The notes under the pieces are model-generated. The model saw only the letters and a list, made by a program, of their open reading frames with translations, searched no databases and was not told the DNA's origin. Positions 23,347 to 36,039 of a stretch of 64,000 nucleotides of DNA are shown here, one piece after another. The translations under genes were made by a program, and so were the position numbers. The first letter of the stretch is position 1. Each line of letters begins with the position of its first letter. Source of the DNA: Diphasiastrum complanatum (lineage: Eukaryota; Streptophyta; Lycopodiopsida; Lycopodiales; Lycopodiaceae); contig CM055092.1 in the NCBI GenBank assembly GCA_029204225.1, positions 44,570,309-44,634,308 on the forward strand. The letters are read 5' to 3'.

Positions 23347-23916
23347 AGCACGCATTGCTACAACCAGTCACTCAATTAACTTGTTGTAGCCACTCTCTCC
23401 ACTCCAACGTCTTGGGTGCTATAGTAGGTAGCCTACCTCTCCATGATAAATATGTAGTACATAGTAGATTAGAAGATAAAGATTTTTGGGAATTCAAGAG
23501 AATTAACATATATGAAAGCCTTTCTTTTATTCAGTAGAATACCTCCACATGAGCAAAACTTGAGCTCACGAATATTATGTAGGACATGGTGGTTTAAATA
23601 AATAGCGAGGTGGTGAGAAGAAGGAAGAAAAAAGGCCTTCATAATCTATATATATATCCATGTATCCATCTGCATACAATTCCTTCTATTTTGGTAGAAT
23701 TGAGCAAGTTTTTGCTCTGGATTCTTCTTCTATATTGATGCTTCCTCCTTGCAAGCATAGTTAAGAATTATTGTTGCCTATTCCTTGTTTTGGATCACCC
23801 ACATTTTGAAAAGCTATGGTGTTGTATGTCTATTTATCAATTACATGCTTTGTTGCATTGATTGTAGTATATGATGTGGATTGCCTTTAGGCTTTTGCTG
23901 AAGAGCTTGTTTGGGA
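23347..23916. other. Unassigned interval
   Basis: No coding region is recognised. A short inverted repeat GTAGGTAGCCTACC sits near 23424, and an AT dinucleotide run near 23650. Confidence 0.3.
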
Positions 23917-24410
23917 TGTAATTGAAAAGAAACTCACACAATAGGCATTACACAAGGGAAGCCCCAAGGTCATGGAAATTTCACTCTGGTTTGGACCTTG
24001 CCATTGGTAATGGCCCTCCCATAATGTAAGGCCCTTGTGCTAGCGCCTTGACCCCACCTCAAGCTTTGGAAGTTCCCAATCCTTTCACTTGTGTCATGTG
24101 TTTAGGCAACACAATTTGCATTTACGCAGTCGCCCCAGTTAAGAGTTGTCAAGAATTAGATATGCAACATCAAGCATTCACCATAAGCAATCACCACAAG
24201 AAGGCGGAAGAAGAACACGCACTGTCACTCTATCACACTAACCCCTAGATAATGTAAAAATGTAAAAATAAACCCTGAACCCCTGATAGAGAGAGAAAAC
24301 CTACGAGTAGACTAATAGACTAGCCTACGGCTAATGACAGCTGGTCACAGCTGTCAACATTAATGTACCTCGTAAATAGTAACAATGAAGTTTATCATTG
24401 ATTTCTAACA
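23917..24410 (-). repeat. Probable 3' LTR of the minus-strand copia pol
   Basis: On the minus strand the sequence after the polypurine tract starts TGTTAGAAATCAATG at 24410. The left end is an estimate; no second copy is in the window. Confidence 0.55.
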
Positions 24411-24424
24411 CTCTCCCTCAATGA
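24411..24424 (-). other. Polypurine tract
   Basis: On the minus strand CATTGAGGGAGAG precedes the LTR start TGTTAG. Confidence 0.6.
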
Positions 24425-24429
24425 TAAAA

Positions 24430-27225
24430 TTACATTCTTCTATTTCTAATAGAGTACGATACCTCTCAAATTTACATCTACCTAATGACTTAGTAAAAAT
24501 ATCTGCCATTTGATCTTCAGATTTACAAAAAACAAGATCAATGGTCCATCAAGAATTTTCTCTCGAACAAAATGGTAGTGTATTTCGATGTGCTTGGTTC
24601 GAGCATGTAGAACTGAATTTTTGACAAGGTGAATGCAACTTTGATTATCGCAAGATATAGTAGTCGCATCCACCTGTGATTGACCTAAATCCACAAGCAA
24701 TCTTCGTAACCATACCGCTTCTTGTGTAGCATTGCTGAGTGCTCGATATTCAATTTCCGTCGATGATAAGCCTATTGTAGGTTGCTTTTTACTGCTCCAT
24801 GAAATTGCAGCTGTACCATAACTGAATGTATGACCACTGGTAGATCTTCTGTCATCAATATTACCTGCCCAATCGGCATCTGTCTAACCTACCAATATTG
24901 GCGCTTCAGACTGATCATATTTCAAATCAAAATTTTGTCCCTCGAATGTATCTGAGAATACGTTTAGCAGACTTCCAATGTGCTTGACTAGGATCTTGCA
25001 TAAATTGACTAACAACACCAACAACATAAGAAATATCAGGTATTGTGTGTGCAAATAAATCAAACTACCCACCAGCTGTCTATACAAATAAATATCCACT
25101 TTCTCAGATTCATCATATGTAGTAACCTTCATATTGACATCCGTAGGTGTACTCAAAGGCTTACAATCCTGCATATTGAACTTATAAAGCAAATCTTGTG
25201 TATATTTGCCTTGTGTAAGAAAGACCATGTCTTCCTTTTGCCATACTTCAATGCCAAGACAATAGTGCATAAATCCTAGATCACTCATGTCAAAAGCATT
25301 GGAAAGATCTGATTTTATTTCATCAATTAAGCTCTCATTACTTCCTATAATAATCAAATCATCCACGTACAACACAATGAACACTATATCTGAGTCTTGC
25401 CTTAGAATGTAAAGATTAGAATCAGCATCACTCTTTACCATTCCCTTTCGCTTGAAGTGTTCATCAATGCAAGAGTACCACGCCCGTGGTGCTTGCTTCA
25501 ATCCATAAATGGCTTTGTTGAGCTTACAAATGAGATGCTCTCTCCCTGGCTCAACAAATCCTTGAGGTTGTACTAAGTACACCTCTTCATCCAGCACTCC
25601 ATTAAGAAAAACAGATTTAACGTCCATTTGCTGGATCTTCCAACCATAGAAAACAGACTAGCAATGATAGAACGTATAGTTACCATCTTAGCTACAGGTG
25701 CGAAGGTTTCCTCAAAATCAATACCTTCTTGCTGCTCAAATCCTCTCGCAACCAACCGTGCTTTGTACTTGTTGAGTTGCCCATCAGCTCCATATTTGAT
25801 CTTGTATATCCATTTGCAAGTGATAGGCGTCTTACCATCAGGTAGCTCAACCAAGTTCCACGTCCTATTTTTCGTTATAGCTTCCATTTATGTTTCCATA
25901 GCTTCACGCCACTCCTTGTGCTCCTTTGCTTTATCAAAAATTTTTGGTTCTTGAGGCTTGAGCACAGAACTCATTAAGGCTAGATTCATCTCTAATCTTG
26001 CAGGAGGTTTTCGATTTTTACTTGATCTTCTAAGCTCTCCCTGCTTACTTGATTCGGGAGTATCTCTCTTATTAGCATCACTTGTTACTACCAAGTACCA
26101 CTTAGGCACTCTCCTAGGAATCTCATTATTGACCCTGTCTTTTTCCATTGGCTCTTCCATATCGACACCAACTTCTTCCTTCACTTGCACTTTAGCTTTA
26201 TCATTAAATGGATCAATTGTCAATTTTATTTGGTCATTTTGACCCATCTCATCAAAAGTAGCATCTCCAGAAATCACGATCTTTTGTGCATCTGTGTCAT
26301 ACATCCTGTATGCCTTGGCTCTTTCATCATATCCAAGGAAAATACACTTAACAGCTTTTGCATCTAGGTTCTTTCGTTTTTCATCAGGTACATGGGCATA
26401 AGCATCACAACCAAATACTCGTAAACGAGAAACATTAGGTTTCTTTCCAGTAAAAGCTTCGTAAGGTGTCTAACCCTCCACGGACTTCGTAGGACACCGA
26501 TTCAAGATATGAGTAGCTGTGTTGCATGCTTCTGCCCAAAAAGTATTTGGCAAACCCTTGCTCTTAAGCATTGCCCTAGCCATCTCCACAATGGATCTGT
26601 TTTTCCATTCTGCAACCCGTTTTGTAGTGGTGAATAGGGTGTAGTGGTTTGTCTCTTGATCCCTTGATCCTTGCAAAAGTTTATAAACTCTGTTGAAAAA
26701 TTACTCACCGCCACCATCTGATCTGAGGGTCTTAATATAACAACCTGTTTGTTTTTCAACTAGAGCCTTGAACTCTCTAAACTTGAAAAAAGCATCAGAT
26801 TTCTTGCTTATGAAATAAATCCAGATATGTCTACAATAGTCATCAATGGATGTGATGAAATAGTAACAACCACTAATGGACCTAGTTTGTATTGGTCCAC
26901 ACAGATCACTATGAACAAGATCAAGAATGTCATTGGCTCTTCTTGCTCCATCTTTGGGAAATCTCTCTCTATGTTGTTTTCCCAAAATGCAACCCTCAAA
27001 TTTTTCCTTCAAAAGAGATATCAGGCAATCCAACAACTAGATTACCTCTTTTAAGAATTTGCAAGCTTTGAGCACTGATATGACCAAACCTTTGATGCCA
27101 AAGATCACTTCGACTATCAACAATGCTTACCATAGCTTGAGTAAAAGATCTCGCATTCAATTTGTAGAGTCGATTTATAATGGACCCATTTTGAGTTCTA
27201 ATATCTCCTAATGTCTAATATCATG
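24430..27225 (-). pseudogene. Ty1/copia pol (integrase, RT, RNase H), broken
   Basis: Read from 27225 leftwards: the pre-integrase WHQRFGH region; integrase with LVHSDLCGPI, LRSDGGGE and WKNRSIVEMARAML (26470-27036, frameshifts between); the Ser/Lys-rich linker after YDTDAQKIVI; and RT with WIYKIKYGADGQLNKYKARLVARGF, then MDVKSVFLNG after a frameshift near 25620, [11 protein letters not shown] and the catalytic YVDD in LYVDDLIIIGSN (about 25350). LGIEV and RQLVGSLIYL follow, then RNase H ending with DNQSCIHLVKN and ARTKHIEIHYHFVREKI (24700-24482). The catalytic motifs are intact, but at least four frameshifts or stops break the frame. Gag and protease are absent to the right of 27225, where pyrimidine-rich unrelated DNA starts. 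Confidence 0.9.
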
Positions 27226-28050
27226 TATGGGCTTGTAATAGCCGGAATCGGTTAGAAGAACCTCACTAAAATCTTTTAATATGCCTCCACTGCAAATTTG
27301 GTGACTATCTTTGGCACCTGTGTTTGACATTGACGTGCGTGGCGATGTGGAACCGTGAGGCCGTAAAGAAAGAAAGAGAATGGAGTGTGAAAAAGGATAG
27401 GGAGAGGAGAATGGGCGAAAAAGTGAGAAATTTTTTTGGCAACAAATTAGTAACGAAAGAGGGGGAAAATAGAGATGATGAATGTACAAATATAGGGAGA
27501 AAAATATAAGAGAAAATAAGAAAGGAAAAATGAAAAGAATGGAAAAAAACAAGGAAATAAAAGTGAGTCCTTGAATGTTTTTTTTTGGACTTCTTTTTCT
27601 TTTGTTTTTTTTACACAAAGGATGGATTAGCAAATCATTGAGCCTGTTTGATCTGTTTGCCCTTTTTGTCTTTGGCATCTCGGATTTGTCAATGGGTCGT
27701 AGCGACCAATCGGACAAAATGGGACCACAATGAGCTGTGCGTTAAGGATTGCAAGCGGATTGGGCTTAATGTTGAGTGCATGTTGCCCATATAGCCTCTT
27801 ATATACCATCGTTCCAACCTTGCTATCCATTTGAGCAAAATGTTTGATTGCTAGTTTTATTGAAAGTCAGCGTCCCATGTACGCAACATCACCTCATTCT
27901 TGTTAAGATAAATGGTTTCAATGCCAAGGAACGTGCAATTAAGCTATAATTTTAAGCAAATAAAGAATAAGCAAAAATATGTCAAACAACATTAACTTCT
28001 AAATTGACAAGCAACAAGCAAAAGCCTAAAAAATGATCAAAGGACTATTA
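27226..28050. other. Unassigned interval with a purine-rich tract
   Basis: From about 27363 to 27570 the plus strand is almost pure A/G (runs such as GAAAGAAAGAGAATGG). On the minus strand this is a pyrimidine tract that encodes a Phe/Ser/Pro-rich open stretch. No domain is recognised. Confidence 0.4.
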
Positions 28051-28640
28051 AGTAAATGTTTACAAATGAGGAGAGTGTCGCTTTTGTAGTGCTATACAAA
28101 GATGATCTAGTTATTACTGGAAATAATTAAAATTTTATCAAAGCCAATTTGTGCAAACAGTTTGAATTGATGACTTTATATCTCATGCATTTTGGTTTAG
28201 AAGTATGACAAAATAAAGATGCAATCAGTCTTTACAAAGCAAATATGCTAATGAAATTTTGAAGAGATTTTAGATGTTTGATTCCAAGCCATTGGGTATA
28301 TCTAGTGGGGTGAGTAAGAAATTGTCACATATTGATGATAGAAGTCCAATTGACAATACACAGTTTCATCAACTAGTTGGAAGTCTTATTTTTACCACCA
28401 CATGACCAGACATTTTCTATGTTATAAGCTTGGTCAATAAATTGATGGCCGTGCAAAGGGTAAATCATTAAAAGCTAGGAAATAGAACTATGAGATATAC
28501 TAAGGAAATATCTGGTGATGGTTTGGTTTATACAACACAAGATGGTTTGCCAAAACTGTAGGGTTATGTGGATGCTGACTGGACTTGTAATTTCTCTACA
28601 AACCATAACAATGATCTAAACAAATCATAAAGATTTGGTA
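28051..28640 (+). pseudogene. Ty1/copia RT-RNase H remnant, heavily decayed
   Basis: Plus-strand fragments in shifting frames keep copia landmarks in order: VLYKDDLVITGNN (YVDD changed to YKDD), LGLEV-like, RQLVGSLIF-like (HQLVGSLIF), PDIFYVISLVNK, DGLVYTTQDG and GYVDADW. Stops occur every 10-40 codons. No LTR is attached. Confidence 0.75.
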
Positions 28641-29429
28641 AGCATTAGAGTTTGCAAATGAAAGAGATGACTAGCATAGAATTCAGATTTGCAAAATCAA
28701 TGGCCAATTCTTACAATCTTGGCAAATGCTCCATTGACACATAATTTCTGGGCAAAACACATTCAAATGAACCTAAAAATGTGGTATTGTACATTGATCT
28801 AATGCACAAAATAAATTTTAAGATGATGGCAAAACAAGCATAAATTAACCAATCAACTCGGTCTTGAACTCCAAAGTCTCAAATTGTTCTCTTTCCAAGT
28901 AAAATATTATGTATCATCTCCAACCTTTGATGGATCATCTCAAATATGAAGATTAGGTTTACAAGAATTTAGGTACAACCATAAACCTAACATCTAATGC
29001 CCTAATGATGAAATTTCACCTAATCCATAAATGAATTTAAAAGCCACATGGCTAGTCACAAATTCCTCAAATATCTCCTAAAAAGTAGGATCTCACTGAT
29101 TTGACACATGCAAGCCACCAATGAGGTAGATGGATAAGTCATTTCATAACCATTCAACATCAATTTATAATCTCCGATTGCTCATCTGAAAATGAGTGGT
29201 AAGTAGTCCCCATCAAAAGTTCAATATCTAGGATACACACTTATTATGAAGTAAAATGTGTGTCATGATCGATGAGGATAACGAAGAAGACCACACAAAT
29301 AAAATATTCTAATAATGTAAACGTTGATGGTTAGTACAAAAATTAAATGTAACATTTTAAGAAAAATAATGATGCCTTTTTTTTAAGAGCATACACAATG
29401 GTAAGGAATTATTTTTCAAGTGTAGAATA
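28641..29429. other. Unassigned AT-rich interval
   Basis: No coding region, repeat or LTR feature recognised. Confidence 0.3.
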
Positions 29430-31910
29430 ACGTATCTCATACGCCTGCAAACGATGAGATTTATAAGCGAAAAGGCCAACAAGGTGACAAAGAATAGCCC
29501 CCAATCGAATTAGCGCCAATCTCAAAAGAGAACATGATCAAAATTGGATGAAGCAAGAACAAGAGCTGTGACTAACAGATCTTTGACTTGATCAAATGAC
29601 TCTTGGCAATCATATGCCCAAGCCAAAATAGTGTTTTTGAAGGAGAACACGTAAATGGTAAGCAATAGTAGCAAAACTAGGAACAAAATGAGTAGCAAGG
29701 CCTAGAAGTTCTAAAAACATGTGTTACATGAACATCACGGAGGCCATTTATGTATACTAGAAACCTTGCTTGATCGACATGAGTCAAGCCACAGAAATCA
29801 CAAATCCATGAATTTCATATACAACAAAAGTACACTTGGATCATATACTCGATGGGTCGACAATAAAACCAAAAACTGAAGATAATTGAGATGAAAGGTC
29901 ATAGTTAAATACAAGAATAGCATTGAAATAAACCAAGACGCAAACTCCAATAACAGACCAAAAACTATTATTCCAAACATTTTGAAAATTAGTATGGTCA
30001 TTAGAAATATCAAAGGGTAAAATTTGAAACTCATATAAACCAAAAGAAGTACGAAAAATAGTCGTATGTTTATTCCCATGACAAATACAAATTCGATGAT
30101 AACCAAGAGGAAGATTATTTAAGAAAAGAAAAGGTTATATCCAGCTATTATAGTTAAAAATAGCATCCATGTGAGGAATGAGATATTGATTATGAATGAT
30201 AAAGTGCTTAACAACACAATAATTCAATATAGAAACATTTAGAACCATCTCTCTTATCGAATAGGAGAACGGGAGCACCAAAGGACTCTAACTAGGAGTA
30301 ATAAGGTCTCAACTTGTCTTTGTCTAGTCATGCGAGAAAGAGCACATGAAGCACCAGGAATTAAATCAATACGATGATGATATTCTAACATGGAGGTAAA
30401 AATGAAAGCTCAAAAAAACAAACATGTTAATATTTTTGTAATAAAACCTCAACTAGTAAGGGAATAGTAGAAGATGATGCACTAGAAGACATAGTATGAA
30501 AATGTAATAAAGTTGTCCCATGAGCTTTGAGTACGGACACAAACTATTTAGCAAACATCGGAGAAAAAGCAAGCTGTAGAATCGATACCATAAAAGGTAT
30601 GAGTGATATCATGAATAATAAAGACTCTAGTTTAAAGAACTGAAAGTAATATCACCTAAGGAAACAAACCAATCAACCTCTATGATGATATCATTACGCT
30701 CAATGAAAATGATATGAAAATCAGCCTGTCCAATAAAATCACCTATGCAATAAGGAAAAGTAGAAAACATAAGAACATGAACTGAATAGGAGTGGCACAA
30801 GTATGTGATACAATACATGTGCCAAGAAAAAAATGTATACTACTAGGCCAACAAGAACAGACCGTGGTTGCCAACCCAAGTGGCGTAGGTAAGGTGAGTA
30901 ACACATTCCTGTGAGATAGAGAAGATCAGGAAGGATGGGTTCTTCATTAAGATTTAAGAAAAATCTTAGATTCAAAATCCTCATAGTCATTAGCTGAATG
31001 AAAATGAACAACTCGTTGAGAAGATGGCTGCATGCAATTTTTGAAGTGTGGTACAAACTTTTATACTTAAAACAAAGCTTTTTGAGACAGATTTCATACA
31101 TCTCTTCATCAACGATGAAAAACAACAAGACGAGATGAAGAGGAAGAACGAGGAGTATATTGGTAACAGTAGAAGAAGCTATAACAAAAAAATGAACGAG
31201 GTGGTGGAGAAAAACATGGGTGTGGTGGCAACTAATGAAAATATTAGAGTATTAGCAACTGACATGGCTTGAGATAAAGATGTAGGATGAAGAAAAACAA
31301 CAACATAACGAATGACTCTTTTAAGGCCAGAAACATATCTAGAAATAGTCTCATCCACAAATGATTTAGAAAAAAAATAAGAAAATTCAACAAAACATTC
31401 ACCATAATCAAGTACAATACACGTTTGTTGAAGTGTGTGAAAAAAAATCTTGTCGAGTGATACACCAAGTAGGATCGCTCATGGCTTGACAAAGAGCAAT
31501 GGTAAATGTAGCCCACGCAACATTAGTGGGAAAGTCGAAAGTCTACATCTCGAACTATGTACAGGCCCAACCACTAAAATGTATGGCTATAAGTTGAACT
31601 TATTGAGTAGGACTATGCGGTGTCAAATAAAAGTAGGTCTCCATTTTATGGAGCAAATTAGCATGCTCGTTGTCATTTGAAAAACCACTATAAAGGATTA
31701 GCTAAACTTTATCACGAAAATCACGCAATACAATGTTAGAAGCGGGTGGCATTGGAGGGATAGGAATGGGTGGAACAAAAATGGATGGATTTAAGAGAGC
31801 AACTTGGAAACTTGGAAAGCATGTGGAGGAGAAGGGGTGAAAGTTGCTGCTGAGCATCAAAAGCTTGTCCAATGACAATGCTGATCTGAGAAGGGATATC
31901 AGCAACAATG
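29430..31910 (-). pseudogene. Ty3/gypsy gag-protease-RT-RNase H, heavily decayed
   Basis: Read from 31910 leftwards. Gag contains NIVLRDFRDKV followed by YSGFSNDNE, close to DFRDKI/YSGSSDGN in the gypsy gag at 55.6 kb. A zinc-knuckle remnant reads CFKYKSLYHTSKIAC (about 31070; second Cys is Tyr). A poorly preserved protease region follows, then RT fragments with a G-Y-H-x-I start, FGLYEF, PFDISND and LVF (30106-29798). A RNase H-type stretch at about 29450-29800 has FLGLA at its start and LALIRLGAILCHL. Dozens of stops and shifts make it an old relic; integrase is not seen. Confidence 0.7.
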
Positions 31911-33248
31911 TGTTGATATTATCAAGCCGAAAGAAAATAAAAAATAGGCACCGTAAAAACCAGGACTAATGCAAAAACATAAAAAAAAAGTCATGCCAAG
32001 GTGTTGGAAAAGATGGAAAATAACCAAAGTGGACGCTAGAAATAATGCTAAAAGAAAAAAAAATCAGAAATGGATGCTGGAAGGTAGCAAGAATATGTCA
32101 ATATCTCTAAGTAGCGGTTCGAAATAGGTGGTATGTTGCCCTGACTCAAATTGCAGTAACAAAGAGGATGATGCAATGGCTAGAACGTAGGCCAAAACCA
32201 GGAAACAACTGCTAATGAAATGTGTGGAAATCACTTTCAAACATGGCGCTAGAAAGAATGGTAGGTACTGCCTTGGAAAACCAGCAAGTGAAGTAAAAAC
32301 ATACCGAGCAAACAGTTCATGATATATGCACATACAGAAATCAAGATGCGTGCTATGCGTAGTTCAATGATATAAATGGGCAAAATAGTTTCAAAAATCA
32401 CTTGCAATGAGCTCATACTAGAACAAGGTCCTCCCAATTGAAGTACAGAAGTAAATTAACAAACCTGAACATGCATGATGAAGGAAGCAACTGCAGTCGT
32501 GAAACCTAGTTTAAGCAAAAATGAAAGGGTCGATTTTGAATAAAATCCTGCACCGAAGCTGACTGCATCCTCTTGAGATTCTTGCCAGCTTTGATTGTGC
32601 ATCTGGAACTGACTTGCATTAGGTCCTTGCAGACGTCATTGCTTGAGCGCCTTAAGCACTTTATGTATGGCACCTTTACCAGCTAAGTCTGACTAAAACG
32701 TACAACTGTTAAGAATGTTCAATTGCAATAGACCTATATTCACATTTACAATCAAATCACAACATAATTACAGGATCAAGATACTCGAGGTCTATTACAC
32801 TTTTTTATTTATCTATGCGAGCAGTTGGTGGTATGGCAAGCTTTACCAGATGATCTCTATTTGAACCTTGAATATAGTCAGGGCCCAAAAGCTTCAGTAT
32901 ACTGTTATATCAACATAACTTGAAAATATTTTTCTGCCATCGTAGCAAGGGATGCATTTCTCATTTGATATCTTCATCCAAGTTACAGCCAGCCGGTCTG
33001 TGCTACTTCATTGTAACTTCAGTATTGCATTGAGCTCAAGTGATGAAACATGAAGTTTCCTTGCTTTTTCGGGGAAAGCTGGACTTATTTAATTTGCTTT
33101 GCACTTTGTGCTAGCCTTAGTCATAGCACCTTGATTATCCAAGCCTGGCCTGTACTGATCCAGCAGAGAGAGCAAAGCAGCTTCTCTCCATGACCCTGAT
33201 TGTCTGGCTAGATCTAATGAAAAAAAAAACCCAGAGGCCGACGCTTAG
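31911..33248. other. Unassigned interval
   Basis: No coding, LTR or primer-site features can be supported. Base composition from about 32540 is more balanced than in the flanking relics, and it could be older single-copy DNA. Confidence 0.3.
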
Positions 33249-33440
33249 CATAACTTACATTTGCACATGTTGCTAAAAGCAGCATTGGTGATGCCAAGAA
33301 AAAATTAGGCAGCTGCTTCCAATGAAAATAGTTTAAAAAGCCCACATAACTTACATTTGCACATGTTGCTAAAAGCAGCATTGGTGATGCCAAGAAAAAA
33401 TTAGGCAGCTGCTTCCAATGAAAATAGTTTAAAAAGCCCA
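33249..33440. repeat. Perfect tandem duplication, 96-bp unit
   Basis: Units 33249-33344 and 33345-33440 are identical as read, starting CATAACTTACATTTGCACAT. The identity implies a recent event. The unit length is a multiple of three, so a minus-strand frame repeats 32 residues, but this is not evidence of coding. Confidence 0.95.
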
Positions 33441-33510
33441 CATTCCTGCCAAAGAAATTATTAAAAGTTAGTACAGTGGAGAAAAATCTTACAAAAAAAA
33501 ACACTTGCGT

Positions 33511-33614
33511 GTGAATTTTGATAGTGAGGTGAAATGAACAAAATTTTGGGCAAAGTTGGAAACTTGCCCCTTTAGATCTTTGTTAACGCTTTTCACCTCA
33601 CTATCAAAATTCAC
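33511..33614. mobile_element. Small foldback (MITE-like) element
   Basis: Perfect 24-bp terminal inverted repeats (33511-33534 and 33591-33614, starting GTGAATTTTGATAGTGAG) enclose 56 bp. No coding. A target duplication is not evident. Confidence 0.7.
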
Positions 33615-33785
33615 ATTTTTTATTGCAAAAATTGATTGATTGTCGGAAACAATATTCAATAGTGTGGGTGTTTGAGAAATGTGCCAATAGTTTAATCGTT
33701 GATACTAGTTTTGCAAAGAAGGGCTATTGTAGCATAGAGTGCTAAGAAGTAACTGTTGCATGACTAGAAATCTAGAGATCCAGTT

Positions 33786-33867
33786 GGAATTTTGATAGTG
33801 AGGTGAAAGGAAGAAACCTTAACAACGATCTCAAAGGACAAGTTTCAAACTTTGCCCAAAATTTTAA
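33786..33867. mobile_element. Second, truncated copy of the foldback element, opposite orientation
   Basis: It starts with the same arm (GGAATTTTGATAGTGAGG). Its interior (GATCTCAAAGGACAAGTTTC, then CAAACTTTGCCCAAAATTTT) is the reverse complement of the interior of the element at 33511. The right arm is missing. Confidence 0.65.
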
Positions 33868-34429
33868 TTTTGTATAAATGGTTAGGAAGCAAAATAATTA
33901 GATATTCTAGGTGTGGAATATTTTAATATTTGACATTCTTCAACTTAGATTTTTAAAAACTAGTAGAAGGAAAAAAAATATACAAAATTTGAGATCCATC
34001 AATGTTGGTGATGATATGTCTAGACAATGGCTATCTGCCTATCTATTTCATGGTACCTACTTACTCGGAGTCTAGTTTTTGGTTATTAAACACTTGGAAA
34101 GTTTTGGCTAGCATGGAGGATATGATTGTAAAAGGGTAGTCAACATGTGGATTAATTATACCAATTGAGATGGACTTTTAAAATGAGACCATCAAATTGA
34201 ATGCAAGCTCTTCCTTATGTAGTATAACTCCACCATACCTATCCATCAAGCAATCGTATACACTCTATACAAGTGGTAGTGAAAGAAGAAGTTGCCAAAG
34301 ACTTTGTTGAGGTAATGAATAATAATTTATCAATTTTCTTATTATTTTTTGGACATAGCTCAATAAACTAGAGTTGAATTTTTGAAATTCTAAATTTTGG
34401 ATACTTTTATTTACACCGTGTTACTATGT
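33868..34429. other. Unassigned AT-rich interval
   Basis: Nothing recognisable on either strand. Confidence 0.3.
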
Positions 34430-34790
34430 AATCTTGTTAGCTTTGTTGCAATAGAGGTAAGCTATCATGATGATTCTCTCAAAATTGACATGTCTATTTT
34501 AGGTGAGTTTTAGTCAATCACATGCAATTTTTTAAATAACATTTCATACATTTCCAACGTGCATAGCAAAGCTGCTTGTGATATTTAAGATTCTTGTTAG
34601 CTTTGTTGTGATAACAAGAAATTATCATGATGATTTTCTCAAAGCTGATGTCTCTTTTGGGTGAGTTTCTATCGAAAGATTCACTTTTAGAAATCCTTTT
34701 GACTTGCTAGACTTTTTGTAGTTTTTTTGTTTCAATGTGCATGACAAAGCTACTTGTGATCTTTCAATCACCTTGTTTCAATATCGGTTG
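34430..34790. repeat. Degenerate direct repeat, ~165-180-bp period
   Basis: CTTGTTAGCTTTGTTGCAAT...ATCATGATGATTCTCTCAAA (from 34433) recurs from 34598. CAACGTGCATAGCAAAGCTG at about 34555 recurs as CAATGTGCATGACAAAGCTA at about 34733. Confidence 0.6.
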
Positions 34791-36030
34791 ATAAGAACAA
34801 GGTGATTTAAAAGATGCCAAGAGATTTGCCACACACTTTGGACAAGAAAAGATTTGCAATTTAAGTAGGAAAATTCATCTTTCGACTCAAATGCAATGAA
34901 AATGACGTATTGACATTGAGAGAATTGTCACAATAGTCTCTATTGTCATCGCAACAAAGCTAAACATCCACATATAATGTTGAAAGTGGCATTTTCCCCA
35001 CTAACAACATTCTTTGCATGATTCAATGCACCTAAAAAATGAGAGGCAAATAGAGATGCTCTACGTTGATTGGTGGAGGCCACTTGAAGTAGGCCTCCCT
35101 GCTATTTAGATGAAATGAGAGTTATCTTAAGTTAGCATCCTAGGTAGCATTGAAATATGGCACCTTGGGACAAGTGAAGATGTGGGAGCGCCCCCATACA
35201 TCCTCATTTGCTCTAGGGCCATTGGTGGGTCGGGATCTTATATCCACAAACAGCCACTTACAATTGTGACTTATATTTATATTGCAATTTACAATTGTCT
35301 CCACTGGCCAATGACATAGCCATTTACAATATCAACAATGTACAATAGGCAAGGGATCCAAAGTACATGTGATAGACAAGTGCACTTATCCCACTTTCAT
35401 ATGACTGCATTTTAGGGCTTGTTCTCGCATTGGCTTAGACTTATGCAAAAAATTGTTACTCAGACATGTGCAAAAGTTTTTTTAGAAGGAATTACACTTC
35501 CATATGAATGCACCTAAGGTCCAATCCCCGCATTAACTTGAAATCAAATTATGATGCTTATGAAGATGAGCCCTTCAAAAGCAGCGCTTTGACTTTGGCA
35601 CATGTTTTGTGAATCATAGCTTGAAATACTCATAGCCCGAGTTGAGGAGGTGGGACATGACGTCCTCACAATCCATGGGGACGTACAACCCAAACACTCA
35701 TATACGAAGCTAGGGTACAATGTCCCCATGAATCATGGGGATGTACAACCCAAATCAACACTCAATGACAAAATTCCAAGGCACATGTCAATGTATTTCC
35801 CCTTTTGGTAAAACACCGCTTGACATTTTCAATGTATTTCCAAAAATGCTTGAATGGCACCATTATTAGACATCATTAAATGAACCTTACAAATGGGTTA
35901 GGTGTGTTTATCATAAATTAAAAATGAGGAATGTATCTTATGTACTTGTAAAGTTTGCTTATTATAAGTAATAAACATGAATTTTTCAAGCTTTACCGAA
36001 AACAACACAATTTTGTTCAGGAAATTCTTG
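34791..36030. other. Unassigned interval
   Basis: No coding recognised. A short duplicated block, CATGGGGA(C/T)GTACAACCCAAA, occurs near 35675 and 35735. Confidence 0.35.
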
Positions 36031-36039
36031 GGGAGTGAC

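Noticed and set aside
27208-27717. 169-codon minus-strand frame
   Set aside because: Mostly Phe/Ser/Pro/Leu from a pyrimidine tract with no domain; stops are rare there only because of base composition.
33214-33504. Minus-strand frame with a perfectly repeated 32-residue segment
   Set aside because: The repeat is the 96-bp DNA duplication; its length being a multiple of three is enough to explain the repeated peptide.
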